Positions 1 through 10,004 of a stretch of DNA of 64,000 nucleotides are shown in pieces. The DNA is from Catonia carolina. Lineage: Eukaryota; Arthropoda; Insecta; Hemiptera; Achilidae. A model generated the notes under the pieces. The model did not search any database. It was given only the letters and a program-made list of their open reading frames with translations, and was not told the origin of the DNA. The stretch is from positions 26,554,393 to 26,618,392 of the forward strand of contig JAQMRL010000006.1 of the NCBI GenBank assembly GCA_035578175.1. The letters are read 5' to 3'. Position 1 is the stretch's first letter. Each line of letters begins with the position of its first letter. The translations under genes and the position numbers were made by a program.

Positions 1-150
1 ACTAGTAAGAGATTATAGTAAACTGTTGTTTACCAGGTTCGATTCCTGGTCGGGGTCAGGAAATTTTAACAAGCTAAAACCCACCATTATGTAGCCCTCT
101 GTAGTCGCTAATTACCTGCTGATGTGACTTCAAATAAAAAAATAACTAAT
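1..150 (+). repeat. tRNA-derived SINE, family F (5' part cut by window edge)
   Basis: The sequence GGTTCGATTCCTGG near position 37 is a good RNA polymerase III B box. It is followed by a tail shared with the copies at 10005, 14880 and 27064 (inverted): aaaacccacc, tagtcgctaat, gatgtgacttcaaataaa. The A-box half lies outside the window. It is a SINE rather than a tRNA gene because the tail recurs. Confidence 0.7.
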
Positions 151-543
151 AAAAAAATTTAAAAAAACTTGTCTTTCATAGGTGAATTTATGAGAATCCA
201 CTAACCAGACTTCTTGTGTTATAAATACTGACTCCAAAAATTTTGTTTTAATCATTATTCTTTTTCAAAATAGATATGTTTAGTTAGTATTTTAAAATTA
301 TGTTGACCCAGTTTTTATTTTATATTTCTCAAAACTGATTTCTTTGTTGGTTGATTGGTATTTGTTGTCATTTTTTTAAATTTTAGTATAAACTTTGAAT
401 ATTTATTAGAAAGCATATTGTTATTGACAAAAGACATTTTTTCTTTAACTTGCATTGCATAAGTGCAGATATTTACAGTGAGTTGATCCTTAGTTTTATA
501 AGAAGATTTTAAATTAAGAAATTGTTAAATATTTATTTCTTTA
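151..543. other. AT-rich sequence, nothing recognised
   Basis: Low-complexity AT-rich sequence without a convincing reading frame or repeat match elsewhere in the window. Confidence 0.5.
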
Positions 544-1322
544 TACAGAGTGCAGCACGGAAACTTGCTGATTTGTATTTTGTGCCAAGCGGTGAGATGA
601 CATAGGGAAAGGGTCAGGAGGATTTCTTATGAAAGGCAAGGTCATGAAGTTTTGTTACCAGCCTAGTCAGTTTTGTCACCATGCGTTGGACCAACGAGCA
701 ACATGCGTTTGCCGTTGAGGCGTATTTCTCTAATGGTGTGCGGTGACAAGAGTGGGCATAATAATTCTTTATTTCTATGAGAAAACTGAACACGCAGTCA
801 CGGTTACTGCGGCTCAGTACATGGAATTTATTGAGGTCTTTTTTCTGTCTAACTTGGCAGAAATGGATGTCTCATTCCAACAGGATGGAGCCACAGCACA
901 CAACACGATGTTCAATGGATTTTGAGACAACACTTCACAGAGCGCCTCATCTCCTTAAGACGTGACCTTCTTTGGCCAGCCCGTTCCCCCAGTTAGTCTC
1001 GGTGTGATTTTTTTTGGGGTTATCAGAAATTAGTTGTTTACAATGACCGTCCAAGGACCTTACCTCACTTGAAAAACAACATACGCTAAGCCATCGCCAA
1101 CATACCTGTCAATATGCTTCAAAGAGTTGAACAGAATTTCAGAAATCGGGTAGCTCAGTGCATTGACAACGAGAGCTGTCATTTGACCGATGTCGTCTTT
1201 AAAACTATGTAATAAAAAAATTCAAGTGATATATTTCACAATAAAAATTATATTTTAATGATATCTTAACTACTTTTTTTTATTGACTTTCAAATCAGCA
1301 AGTTTCCGCGGCGCGCCCTGTA
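544..1322 (+). mobile_element. Mariner-like DNA transposon, internally deleted
   Basis: Terminal inverted repeats of about 30 bp bound a 779-bp element. The left end reads TACAGAGTGC.. and later GGAAACTTGCTGATTTG; the reverse complement of the right end reads TACAGGGCGC.. and the same GGAAACTTGCTGATTTG. Both ends are next to TA, the target site of Tc1/mariner elements. The interior holds broken transposase pieces on the same strand. It is too short for a full transposase gene, so it is non-autonomous. Confidence 0.85.
680..1210 (+). pseudogene. Degenerate mariner-like transposase
   Basis: Starting at the ATG at 680 the frame reads MRWTNEQHAFAVEAYFSNG, the helix-turn-helix start typical of this transposase group. 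Most of the DNA-binding domain is then missing. From about 743 the catalytic core resumes with VTVTAAQYMEFIEVFF and FQQDGATAH, the second-aspartate region of the DDE/D domain. Later pieces (LISLRRDLLWPARSP) are in shifted frames with stops. No functional product is expected. Confidence 0.8.
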
Positions 1323-1763
1323 TAACTTAAAAAACTTAAAAATTTCTTTTAAAAAAAATATTTACAAAAGACATAAATAATTTGAGTACATTTTATATTT
1401 GTTTAAAACCAAAATAAGCTATAAAAAAGAATTTAACACCTATCAAAATCACAATTTTTATAAAAAATTTACCTATATTAAGATTAATGATTTATGTTTT
1501 AGTGATAACATTAAAACACAAATTTATTCAATTTTATATTTCAAATATTACGAAAATTATTTTGTTAAATATGATACTTGGGATTTGCACAGAAACCGGT
1601 TAACTTCAAAAATAAGAACCTTATGAAAATTTAAATATTGATGTTTTATTCATAAATAATCTACATATTTTTTTTTAAAGAATTAGATTATTTATACTAT
1701 TATTTGTGTTAAAGCTAATTATTTGTTATAATTAAGCATAATTAGAAATAATATCATGATTAC
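1323..1763. other. AT-rich intron or intergenic sequence
   Basis: AT-rich with scattered short ORFs, none with recognisable content. If the donor proposed at 1763/1762 for the exon to the right is correct, this is intron of the ARMC2-like gene. Confidence 0.4.
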
Positions 1764-2162
1764 CATTATCTGCAAGTTCATTAAGTTTCCTAACAGCTGA
1801 TTCAACTGTTTCTTCTACGATTTCTTCTTTCATATTCATTATTTCAGCAACATCTGCAGCCCTTGCTTCGTTTATACGGTTTTCCTCAATTGCAATATCT
1901 GTCATTTCGGTTTCTGCCATTAATTTTTCCATGTCGATTACATTTTTAGGCGATACAAGTTCATGAGGAAATCCCTTAGTCCGATAATCTTTTGGTGACC
2001 ATGATTCTTTATTATGTACTGGGACTGGTTCCTTCGTTTTTGATTCTTTTAGTTTTGATGATTCATCATCAAATATTATGATTTCTGGTTGTTTTCTTTC
2101 TTTTGATTTGTTTCTTGGACTGATTTTCTTTTGATGTTTTATTTCTGGTAACTCTTCTGGTA
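1764..2162 (-). CDS. ARMC2: ARMC2-like, coding exon 3 (internal)
   Basis: On the minus strand a pyrimidine-rich acceptor ending TTTCAG lies before 2162. The frame that follows is open and continues exactly in phase from exon 2 (one leftover base plus TA makes Leu). The residues are charged and low in complexity: LPEELPEIKHQKK, then a Glu-rich helix EENRINEARAADVAEIMNMK. This part corresponds to the poorly conserved linker between the N-terminal motif and the armadillo repeats of ARMC2. The likely donor is ATG/GTAATC at 1763. If it is not used, the frame runs to a stop at 1732 and the protein would end after ISNYA. The armadillo repeats would lie beyond the left edge. Assignment depends on exon 1. 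Confidence 0.6.
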
Positions 2163-2599
2163 CTGAAATGAAATAATTAAATTAAATTTTATTAATGTTT
2201 GGTACCTATTTATGTTTTTTTTTAGTAATTATATTCTAAATCAGTACCTAGTAGTTATCGGGTTAGCATATTTTTTAGTGCACATCAAGTGATAGTTACA
2301 AAATGTAGATGGTTTCTTTTATTGCACAATGATTACTCAACACTTAAAAAGGATTTAAAACATTCTATGTAGCAAATTGACCCTTGTTATCAACATACAG
2401 AGGAAGCACGACTGATATAGATCACCAAAAACCTCATGGAGCCAGGAAACACTGGTGGGTAGTGCTGTCAATTCAGCTTCAGCAGGTGAAAATATCCTAG
2501 AATATTTAGATATTTGGCCTAATTTTGATGACTAATAAGACAAATTTTAGTAAAAATCTGTTTTGAATTAATCTGTGAATGTGCACATACATCCACTAT

Positions 2600-2880
2600 G
2601 TTGTTTAGGTCAACAGCTGAAAGGCTGGTTTGAGCCTTTCAACAGCTGAAAGGTTCTAGAGGTTTTACTTAGTAAAACGAGGAGTAAGGTGGTTTACTAT
2701 TGCCTTCCTCACTGAGTACGAAAGTTGCCTATGCTTATCAGTATGCCAGGCCCTCTGAAAAGCATCTACTCTGCACCCTGCAAATGACACCTTTACTTCA
2801 TTCACCACAGGGTCTGGCTGTAAAATGATATTCATAACTTTCAGAGGAGATAACTCTGACTAGTGTCTTTTACACCTAAC
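2600..2880 (+). repeat. Interspersed repeat family B, 5' part
   Basis: Shares the chain cagctgaaaggctggtttga, aaaacgaggagt, cttcctcactgagt, catgccaggccctctgaaaa and ttcattcaccaca with copies near 11848, 13731, 14280, 19585, 47112 and 49158. The missing 3' part reappears at 3640-3735 (ggctgaccacgtgataagaa, ctccacctgcctgttatggg), so a LINE fragment interrupts this copy. The full family is about 360 bp. Its origin is unknown to me; it has no clear Pol III boxes. Confidence 0.75.
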
Positions 2881-3637
2881 ACATAACGTTAAAGAAAGTA
2901 GAAAAGTGGATGTATTTATTCATAAAAATAGTCTAGAGCATGTAGAAACAGTGAAGTTCCTAGGAGTATCTCTAGATAGATTTTTGTCTTGGGACTTCTG
3001 TACCAATCAAGTTGGTAGTTAAATATCATTGGGGTATTTGGACTAAAACGAATTGCCAGATTAAATGGTAAAAAATTACTAATGACAGCTTATCATGGCC
3101 TCATTCTGTCTCATATCCGTTATGGTATCTTAGTATGGGGTAATTCTTGCATGGGTAATATGAATAGGGTTTTTAAAATTCAAAAGAAAGCTATTAGGTG
3201 TATGGTGGGAGCTAACCAGCTAATTCATGCAGGCCACTATTTAAGGAGATTAAATTGCTTACAGTTCCATCTCTCTACATTTTTGAGGTGATTATGTATG
3301 TTAGGCAAAATAATTTTATGCAGAATTTCAATGTTCACAATCATAACACGATAAACAGAAATGATTATTATGTGGCTAATCACTCCACAAAATTGTTTGA
3401 ACAAAACCTACTTATGCAGGGAGAAAATTCATGAATAAATTACCCCAATTATTAAAATGTTGTGATAATTTGCATTCCTTTAAAAATAAATCTGTAAAAT
3501 TACTTGAACGGGGAAACGTTTTATAGCGTACTAGAATTTCTTTCTTTACAGTATTGATACATTGTGTGATTCTTATACTGTATGTATTTCAGGTGTTATA
3601 ACTGACATGCCTATACTCCTCCTGGAGTCTCCTGGTT
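2881..3637 (+). pseudogene. Jockey/CR1-like LINE fragment, C-terminal reverse transcriptase
   Basis: Across two frames the sequence gives VKFLGVSLDRFLSWD, then LILSHIRYGILVWGN and VFKIQKKAIRCMVG. These are the conserved C-terminal motifs of Jockey/CR1-type LINE reverse transcriptases (the region after YADD). Only the end of the element is present, with a frame break near 3020. It interrupts the family B repeat and is matched by an inverted copy at 4507-5000. Confidence 0.75.
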
Positions 3638-3639
3638 AT

Positions 3640-3735
3640 GTAACCGGCTGACCACGTGATAAGAAACAGAACTATTTAACTAGCAAATCGATTGCAAATA
3701 ATTTAGCACTCCACCTGCCTGTTATGGGCGTACAT
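3640..3735 (+). repeat. Family B repeat, 3' part
   Basis: Continuation of the copy beginning at 2600, ending cctgcctgttatgggcg as in the other family B copies. Confidence 0.65.
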
Positions 3736-3989
3736 CCACTACACAACCATAATAATAATATAACCATTCAAAACCGTAAGCGGATATATGTAGGTACGCA
3801 AAACAACCTATGGGAAAGATTTTTTGGTGGATATATCTGTCAATAGTCCGTGAAGGGTTAACATTTACTGCAGTACAAATCAACTTTTCATAACAAAGGA
3901 TTTATTAGTAAACCTGTTGAATTTTTTTGTTTATTGATGGCAATTTTTTTAATGGTCGTGTTTAATTTTCCTTTGTCCGATTGTCACAC

Positions 3990-4390
3990 CTAAATGTCAG
4001 TAACTACAAAAGATAGCGACAAACGGTTTTCAGATTCATAATCTACATAAAAAGTTAAAGGGCCTTAATTGGGTTAGAAGTTCCAGTTTTGACCGGAAGT
4101 CAAGAACTCAACGTCAGAATTTGGAAACAAAATTAGTGTCATTCGATTCCTCTTTTACAGTAGATATAGCAATCATTGGGTTTGAAGTTCTGGTTTCGAC
4201 GGGAAGTGGCCCAAAACCAGGAGTCAAGAAATCAAGTTGGAATTTATATACAAAAATAGTGTCAATCGATTCATTTGAAAGATTCGATATATAAATTAAT
4301 AATGGTTTTGCCGTATTGAAAGGTAAGCCTTTTTAAAAATTGTCACCAGCCATGAGACCTGTCATTTCATGAAAAGGATTTTTATTCATC
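3990..4390 (+). repeat. Repeat family H with internal near-duplication
   Basis: Two related stretches (near 4060 and 4170) each carry ..gggttagaagttcc/gggtttgaagttct.., gaccggaagtc/gacgggaagtgg.. and aatagtgtcaatcgattc. A related copy lies inverted at 46180-46480 (aatcgaatgacac, cggtcgaaacc, catgagacaac). Function and class unknown. Confidence 0.5.
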
Positions 4391-4506
4391 ACATTTTGTT
4401 ATACATAAACATGATTGAACAATGTAATCAATGTGCCAACTCTGGCAGCCACAAAATGAATAAATTTTATCATACGTAATTACTTTTTTTTTTATTTCTT
4501 TTTGCG

Positions 4507-5000
4507 CCCTGGAGACTCCAGGAGGAGTATAGGACATGTCAGCTATAACACCTGAAATATAATATAAGAATCACACATTCACTACACTACTATCAAGAAA
4601 GAAATTCTTGTACGCTATAAAAAGTTTCACCGATCAAGTAATTTTTCAGATTCCTTTTAAAGGAATTCAAATCCTCACAACATTTTAAAAATTGGGGTAA
4701 TTTATTCATGGATTTTCTCCCTACATAAGTAGGTTTTTGTTCAAACAATTTTGTGGAGTGATTAGCCACATAATAATCATTTCTGTTTCTCGTGTTATGA
4801 TGTGACCATTGAAATTCTGCATAAAATTATTTTGCCTAACATACATAATCACCTCAAAAATGTACAGAGAGAGAACTGTAAGCAATTTAAGTTCCTTAAA
4901 TAGGGGGCCTGCATGAGGTTAGCTGTTAGCTCCCATCATACACCTAATAGCTTTCTTTTGAATTTTAAAAACCCTATTCATATTACCCCATATGACAACT
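4507..5000 (-). pseudogene. Jockey/CR1-like LINE fragment, inverted copy
   Basis: Reverse complement matches 3135-3637: GGAGACTCCAGGAGGAGTAT at the outer end, the ACATACATAATCACCTC segment, and the region encoding KIQKKAIRCM. It differs by small indels, so it is an older or independent copy rather than an exact inversion. With the copy at 2881 it forms a large imperfect inverted repeat with a roughly 870-bp spacer. Confidence 0.7.
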
Positions 5001-5038
5001 ACCGCCACAAATTAATATTACTGTAGTAATCTCTATAA

Positions 5039-5402
5039 ACAAATTTCATTAGATTAAGAATATATTTAAAAAAGTTGCTGTAAAAGAAATTTTTTTTTTT
5101 TAACGTCCAACTGTTGTGCAATTACTGCTAATGCAGACGGTGAAGGATGAAATGAACTTTTGTAACGTATGAAAATATGCCGTGCCTGAATGGGATTCGA
5201 ACCCAAGACCGCATGATGAGAGGTGAGCACCATGCGGTCTTGGATTCGAATCCCATTCAGGCACGGCATATTTTCATACGTTACAAAAATTCATTTCATC
5301 CTTCACCGTCTGCATTAGCAGTAATTGCAGAACAGTCGAACGAAAAAAAAAATTCTTTTACAGCAACTTTTTTAAATATATTCTTAATCTAATGAAATTT
5401 GT
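5039..5402. repeat. Near-perfect palindrome made of two head-to-head SINEs (family D)
   Basis: Arms run outward from about 5222. The left arm reads from aaatttcattagattaag through the SINE tail to ggattcgaacccaagacc. The right arm is its reverse complement ending cttaatctaatgaaattt. Each arm carries the family D tRNA-like head (GGATTCGAAYCC, B box) and tail (tcatacgttac, tctgcattagcag). The match continues into the flanking non-SINE DNA, so this is an inverted duplication and not just two insertions. Its edge is 18 bases from the splice donor of ARMC2 exon 2. Confidence 0.85.
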
Positions 5403-5420
5403 AAAAGAAAATATACTTAC

Positions 5421-5629
5421 AATTTTCTAATGATAAAGTTGAATGATGTAATTTGTTTCGTTGCAAACGAGAATCTGAGATTGCTGGCAACCGCCATCTG
5501 TTGGGCTTTAATTTTAAGAAATGTGAATCTGCTGTTATACTATTTTCTTCAATTTTGGCTGCCGCTGCTGCTTCAGCAATTTTTGGCAATGCTGCTACAT
5601 CTAAATCGTGGAATTGTACTTGATGTATA
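5421..5629 (-). CDS. ARMC2: ARMC2-like, coding exon 2
   Basis: Minus-strand acceptor TTTGCAG and donor GTAAGTATAT bound a 209-base exon. Exon 1 ends with two bases of a codon and this exon supplies the third, so the reading frame runs through. Encoded residues include HQVQFHDLDVAALPKIAEAA, an alanine run, and KPNRWRLPAISDSRLQRNKL. I cannot point to a named domain here; it is the variable region after the conserved N-terminal motif. It ends with one base that is completed by exon 3. Confidence 0.65.
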
Positions 5630-5723
5630 CTGCAAAATATTTGAAAGAAAATGATTATCAACTAATCTTATACTACAGATTGATTTTTGAAACTCATTAA
5701 CAAATATATTTAAAAGGATATAT

Positions 5724-6406
5724 GATAATGAACAGCCAAAACAAAACAAAATTAAATATAAAACTCACCTCCGAGTATTATATTTATTCAAAATCTTTCG
5801 TCTCCCTCTTTTTTTTACATCATTTTTATTACATCGGAAAAACTAATAGATCGTTTAAAAAACGATTTTCTGAGCATTATGCTGCTTATTTAAAAACGGA
5901 ATGTAAAAATTCTAATGTAGCAGAACATCTGCTAACGAAAGGGCCTAAAATAAGCAGTCACAAAATAATATGGAAATTTTAGAAATATGTTTCGATAGTA
6001 ACAAATTATGGCAGTTTGAAAAATATTATATTTATAAATTTAAAAATAAAAAGATAAATTTAATGAACAGCCAGACAGAATTTGATAATGATAAATTATT
6101 TCAAATTGTACTTAATCGAGATATGAAATAAAACTAGGTACAAAATGATTATACCGTCATTCGGTCGAATAACCGCGCGCGGAATGGTTATCGATGTAGG
6201 ATATCTATTTTTTGAACAATTGACGTGGTCTGCGACCATAATTGTTTTATTGTTTTAATGTTTTATGTTTTGTGTGATTAGTGTGTTTTTGAATTCCTGA
6301 TGATGTCTCCGAGGGAGACGAAAGATCTTGAATGAATATAATACTCTAAGGTGAGTTTTATATTTAATTTTGTTTTGTTTTGGCTGTTCATTATCATATA
6401 TATAGT
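5724..6406 (+). mobile_element. Penelope-like element fragment (GIY-YIG endonuclease) with inverted terminal repeats
   Basis: The reading frame at about 5800-5982 carries YYIGKTNRSFKKRFSEHYAAY, then a stop-broken continuation. This is the YIG part and following helix of the GIY-YIG nuclease that ends Penelope-like polyproteins. The first about 90 bases (gataatgaacagccaaaac.. to ctttcgtctccctc) recur as an inverted copy at 6305-6404, as in Penelope elements whose pseudo-LTRs can lie in inverted orientation. The reverse transcriptase is absent, so the copy is 5' truncated. It sits in ARMC2 intron 1. Confidence 0.75.
6297..6323 (+). ncRNA. Hammerhead-ribozyme-like core in the Penelope terminal repeat
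   Basis: The order is CTGATGA, one extra T, a 6-bp stem GTCTCC/GGAGAC closed by loop GAG, then GAAA. CUGAUGA, helix II and GAAA form the conserved hammerhead core, and such motifs are known from Penelope-like elements. I did not find convincing helices I and III or a certain cleavage triplet, so activity is unproven. Confidence 0.55.
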
Positions 6407-6409
6407 GGT

Positions 6410-7020
6410 GCAAACAAAGGAAAATAATGTTTAATAAAATAATTTAAAAGGATAAGTATTTTCTTTAAACATAATGATCTACCTCTTTTCTTTAATGATA
6501 TTGTTGTTTCATCTGCTTAACTTGCAGCACCGGTCCTAGCTGTTGCACGACCCGGGGCAAACATTGGGTGTGGGGCTCTTAAGCCTGCTGTGGTATCACA
6601 ATCTGCCAGACTCCCACTTCAGTCCAAAGTTGCACGTGACAATTAGTATTAATTCATTATTCAAGTATTAGTAAAATTACAAATATATAAAAGAAAACAC
6701 TTTGTCGCTATACATTATGTTGATTTCCATTTTTTTTTATGTTTTCTGTTGTTATAGTATTTATAATCTTTAAATTTTTGTGGGCTCGGGGCAGTTGCCC
6801 TGCTCACCTCTGCCTAAGGCCAGCCTATTAACATGCCCAAACCATTATAACCTATCTCCCCATATCTGTTCTGCATTTTTCCGTATAATTGCATAGTATG
6901 CCGCAACAAGTTACAAAAAAAATGAATATAAGGAACAAAGTAACAGAATATCTGTATCATCTTTTGTTTTTCATGTCTACGTTATCAGAAGCTGGCAATC
7001 AAGAAAAGACAAATGAGATT
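6410..7020. other. Intron 1 of the ARMC2-like gene, unrecognised repeat-like sequence
   Basis: A GC-richer patch (cgacccggggcaaac near 6550 and ctcggggcagttgccc near 6786) looks like old TE sequence. No reading frame could be followed. Confidence 0.35.
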
Positions 7021-7079
7021 TAAAACCAAAAAAAAAAATTGACTGGTTTTTTTATACAACTATAAAGTAAAATACGTAC

Positions 7080-7345
7080 TTGATAGCACTTGGAGGACGA
7101 CCGGAACTCTTTTTACTACCGAATAATATACGATTTGTATCACGTGGTGTAAATGGTCGTTTTGTATTCACTGTCCGAATACCTTGTGGTGAACGAATAC
7201 TACTGATTGTTTTATTCGCCATTGCTGCACGTGCTTCACTTATAATCTCTGCACTTGTTTTTATCACGCACGAAGGAGGTGCGTAAAAAGGATAGGACGA
7301 CTTTCTTGTTCTGTAGTTTACTGATTTTGTTTCCATCATGAAGGC
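7080..7345 (-). CDS. ARMC2: ARMC2-like (armadillo repeat-containing 2), first coding exon
   Basis: The start is the ATG at 7339 (MMETKSVNYR), directly after a TTTCAG acceptor at 7346, so an untranslated exon probably lies upstream. A GTACGT donor follows at 7079. Residues 30-37 (SAEIISEA) and 59-80 (VNTKRPFTPRDTNRILFG, SGRPPSA) match the conserved N-terminal motif of animal ARMC2, where a SAEII.EAR segment is followed by RPFTPRE and an LFG-RPPS block. ARMC2 is known in mammals as a protein needed for the sperm flagellar axoneme. A similar cilium or flagellum role in this insect is inference. Only the N-terminal quarter is in the window, and the armadillo repeats are not visible, so the name rests on this motif. 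Confidence 0.75.
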
Positions 7346-7439
7346 TGAAATTAAAAACGAATTAAGTACACAATATTAATTCATTACACAATAACTTAAA
7401 CCAATTATAGATTAGAGTTGATTGAATTTAAGGGTTTTC

Positions 7440-8000
7440 ATGAAAAGGAAAAGTAGAACAGTATTGGGTGGAAGAAAGAAGAAAATCCTAGTGAGAAGAA
7501 ATTGTATTGTGGTATGCAAAAGGAGCTTTCAGAATTGTTTAAGTTATTTCTCATGGTCTAAATAAGAAAAACAGTGCACTGTAACTAAGTAACATTTATC
7601 GTAGATGTGTAAAACAAATTCTTCTAATCATTGGAAGATTCATACAGCAAAACAATCTGGTATGTGCTGCAGAAACATGGAAATTGTCAGCAAGAAGTAA
7701 AAGGATAATTGCAGTCATGCAGATGTTTGTATCAGGTAAAAAGAAAAATACACTGTTGCAGTATGCAGACCTACATTGTATAGGTGAAGACACATGGTCC
7801 AGCAGGTTGTGGAACAGGACCGCTAGGGAGAGAAGAACAAGCAGAAGGAAAATAGGATGTCTGGCAAATCAATGGATGATTGGAATAATGGAGGCGATGT
7901 CCAGCAAAGGCCTGCAGGAGGGTGGTTTGTTGAATAAGAGAGGCTTGACATTCGGGATACGAAAAATAGCAATAATAGCTGTACAGTCACAAAAAAATTA
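7440..8000 (+). pseudogene. Possible degraded LINE 3' region
   Basis: The frame at 7684-8001 reads ARSKRIIAVMQMF with preceding ETWKLS, resembling the ..GAETW.L..R..R.L.A.EM.. C-terminal part of RTE-type LINEs. The end, ..QQRPAGGWF, is in another frame. The resemblance is weak. Confidence 0.3.
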
Positions 8001-8025
8001 ATTAGTTTAAAATCCCCTCAAAGAA

Positions 8026-8878
8026 CATCATCATCATCATCATCCATCATGGACTAGGCGTCTAGAGCCTGTTCCGGTGTCCATCGTTTCCTCGGCCTTC
8101 CAACATCTCTTCTTCCATCCTGCCTCAATTTCCATACCTGCAGAGGAAGACGATCTGGAGACATACGGGACAGGTGATTCGTCCATCTCGTCCTACACTG
8201 CTTGATAACATCGGCAAGTGGTTAGATATTAGATTGCCTCTGAATGACCTCAGTCCTTATGCAATCCAGCCTATATCCCTGAACGCTGCGTAAAAATCTC
8301 ATTTCTGCAGCTTGAATGGGCAAGTCATCATTTTTTGTTTTTATCCATACCTCACTTCCATAAGTCAGCAAAGGAAAAGCCATCATCTTGAAGAATTTTA
8401 TCTCAGTTTCCTTTCTGGCTTTACCCTTTAAAGCACGGTGGATACTCCTACAAATCATGGTGAATTTAGCTATATTATGAGGTATGTCACATTCTTGATG
8501 AAAGGACACGTCACAAACAAGATATTTGAAGCTATTCACCTGCTCCATAATGATGTTGTTGATTACTATTTTGGAACGTAAGGGCTATTTGCCTAGGAAT
8601 GCCATCACCTTTGACTTTGTACCTGAAATTTTCATATTGAAGTCTTCACTTTCAAGTTGTAATTTGTGAATGGCTGATTGTAGTTTGTCTTCACTTTCCT
8701 GTATTATTACTGTGTCATCCGCAAACATGAGACAGTTGAGAAAAATTCCTGTTCCAATTTTGACACCGAAGCCCACTTTCTGTTGCCAAATAGTCATCAG
8801 CTTGTCTAGTTAAATATTAAATAACATGGGTGGTAGTGGACATCCTTGTCTTACTCTTTTGTTAATGCCGTCAACTAA
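8026..8878 (-). pseudogene. RTE-type LINE, 5' truncated, reverse transcriptase C-terminus
   Basis: Minus-strand frames give VRQGCPL near the left end of the protein, then FADDTVIIQESEDKL (catalytic FADD) and GTKSKVMAF. After a frame break comes ERALKGKARKE/ LLTYGSEVWIKTK and AEMRFLRSVQGYRLD, and in the last part DEMDESPV and a basic tail. The 3' end is a (GATGAT)n run, seen on the plus strand as catcatcatcatcatc at 8028. Several frameshifts and stops make it a dead copy. Confidence 0.8.
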
Positions 8879-9045
8879 CAAAAATCAAAATAAGTGGATC
8901 CAGGAATATAATTCTTATATGAAGGACTTAGTATATTACTGAATAATGGTACAAAAACGAGAAGAAAAAGGTCTTAAAAGAAAATAAATTAATCTACTTC
9001 CTTAAAACAGAAGAAAATAGCCTAACTTCATTACAGCAGAAAAAA
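8879..9045. other. Unassigned spacer
   Basis: AT-rich sequence between the LINE and family A copy 1; nothing recognised. Confidence 0.3.
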
Positions 9046-9989
9046 TCTGGTGTGAAACACTCACACAACTTTCTCTTGCCAATGCAAATAATTTACAATA
9101 TAATTTAACATTAGTAATAAAATATTAGAAATAAACAAAAAAACTAACCTCAATAAACATAACCTTATTTTAATAATGAGTGAAACACTCAAAATGAAAA
9201 TCAACCTCAGTCTGGCTTAAAAATACGGAAAATCACTATTTCACGCTAAACTAGGCTCTGTAGAGAAAAATACGTTAAATAAAAGTTGTAGATCTTTAAA
9301 TTTTCTATAAATTAAATTATATACACTTTTGTCGTAAAATGCATACTAAGGCCAAAATCTTAAAAAAATCGATTTTTCACACGTTTTCGTGAGAAAAAAA
9401 CAGAAAATCGCTAATTACCGCTAAACTAAGCGTCATACAAAAAAATGTTTGAAACATAAGTTGTAGGTTTTTAAATTCTCTACAACTTTTATTATATAAG
9501 TTTTGCGCTAAAATTTATATTAAAGCCGTAATCTTAAAAAAACAACGTTTTTACGTGAAAACAGCCTCACCGAGAATTTCAGCAAACATGGCGCCTACCC
9601 TATCTTGTAGAGAATAAAAAATTGAGTAAAATAGGCGATTTTAAAAAAAATCGTAGGACCAGTTTTTGAGAAAATCGCAAAAAACTGAAAAATTATACGA
9701 ATAAACTACTACTTCCGGTTGACCGATTTTGATGAAAATGTTTGTGTCGCGTCCGGTAGTGGTATGTAACTTATGTTTCAAGTTTCAAGTTCGTACGATG
9801 TTCCGTTCTTGAGATATTCTGTTCACACACAGACACACACACACACACACAGACCAATCGCTAAAAACATGTTTTTTGGGTTCAGGGGGTCTGAAAACGT
9901 ATAGATCCGGTGAAAACTCGATTTCGAAAAATCGACATGAAAACAATACTTTCCTTCCTATATATTCATATAGGCAAGAGAAAGTAAAA
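9046..9989 (+). mobile_element. Family A element, complete copy 1
   Basis: Begins TCTGGTGTGAAACACTCACA, which folds as GTGTGA/TCACAC, and ends with the hairpin CCTATAT-ATTC-ATATAGG followed by CAAGAGAAAGTAAAA. A 13-bp segment near the start (ACTTTCTCTTGCC) is the inverse of the end (GGCAAGAGAAAGT). A short (CA)n run lies before agaccaatcgctaaaaacat. It has no coding capacity. At least ten more copies lie in this window. Confidence 0.8.
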
Positions 9990-10004
9990 ATGAAGGGCTG
10001 CCTC

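Larger units (their letters stand above)
2163..5420 (-). other. Intron 2 of the ARMC2-like gene, filled with repeats
   Basis: Bounded by donor GTAAGT at 5420 and acceptor TTTCAG at 2163 on the minus strand. It contains a family B repeat, two inverted LINE fragments, a family H repeat and a SINE palindrome, described separately. Confidence 0.6.

Noticed and set aside
9832..9852. CRISPR-like regular repeats
   Set aside because: The only regular short repeats are CA, TA and TAAG runs; there are no spacers between constant repeats.
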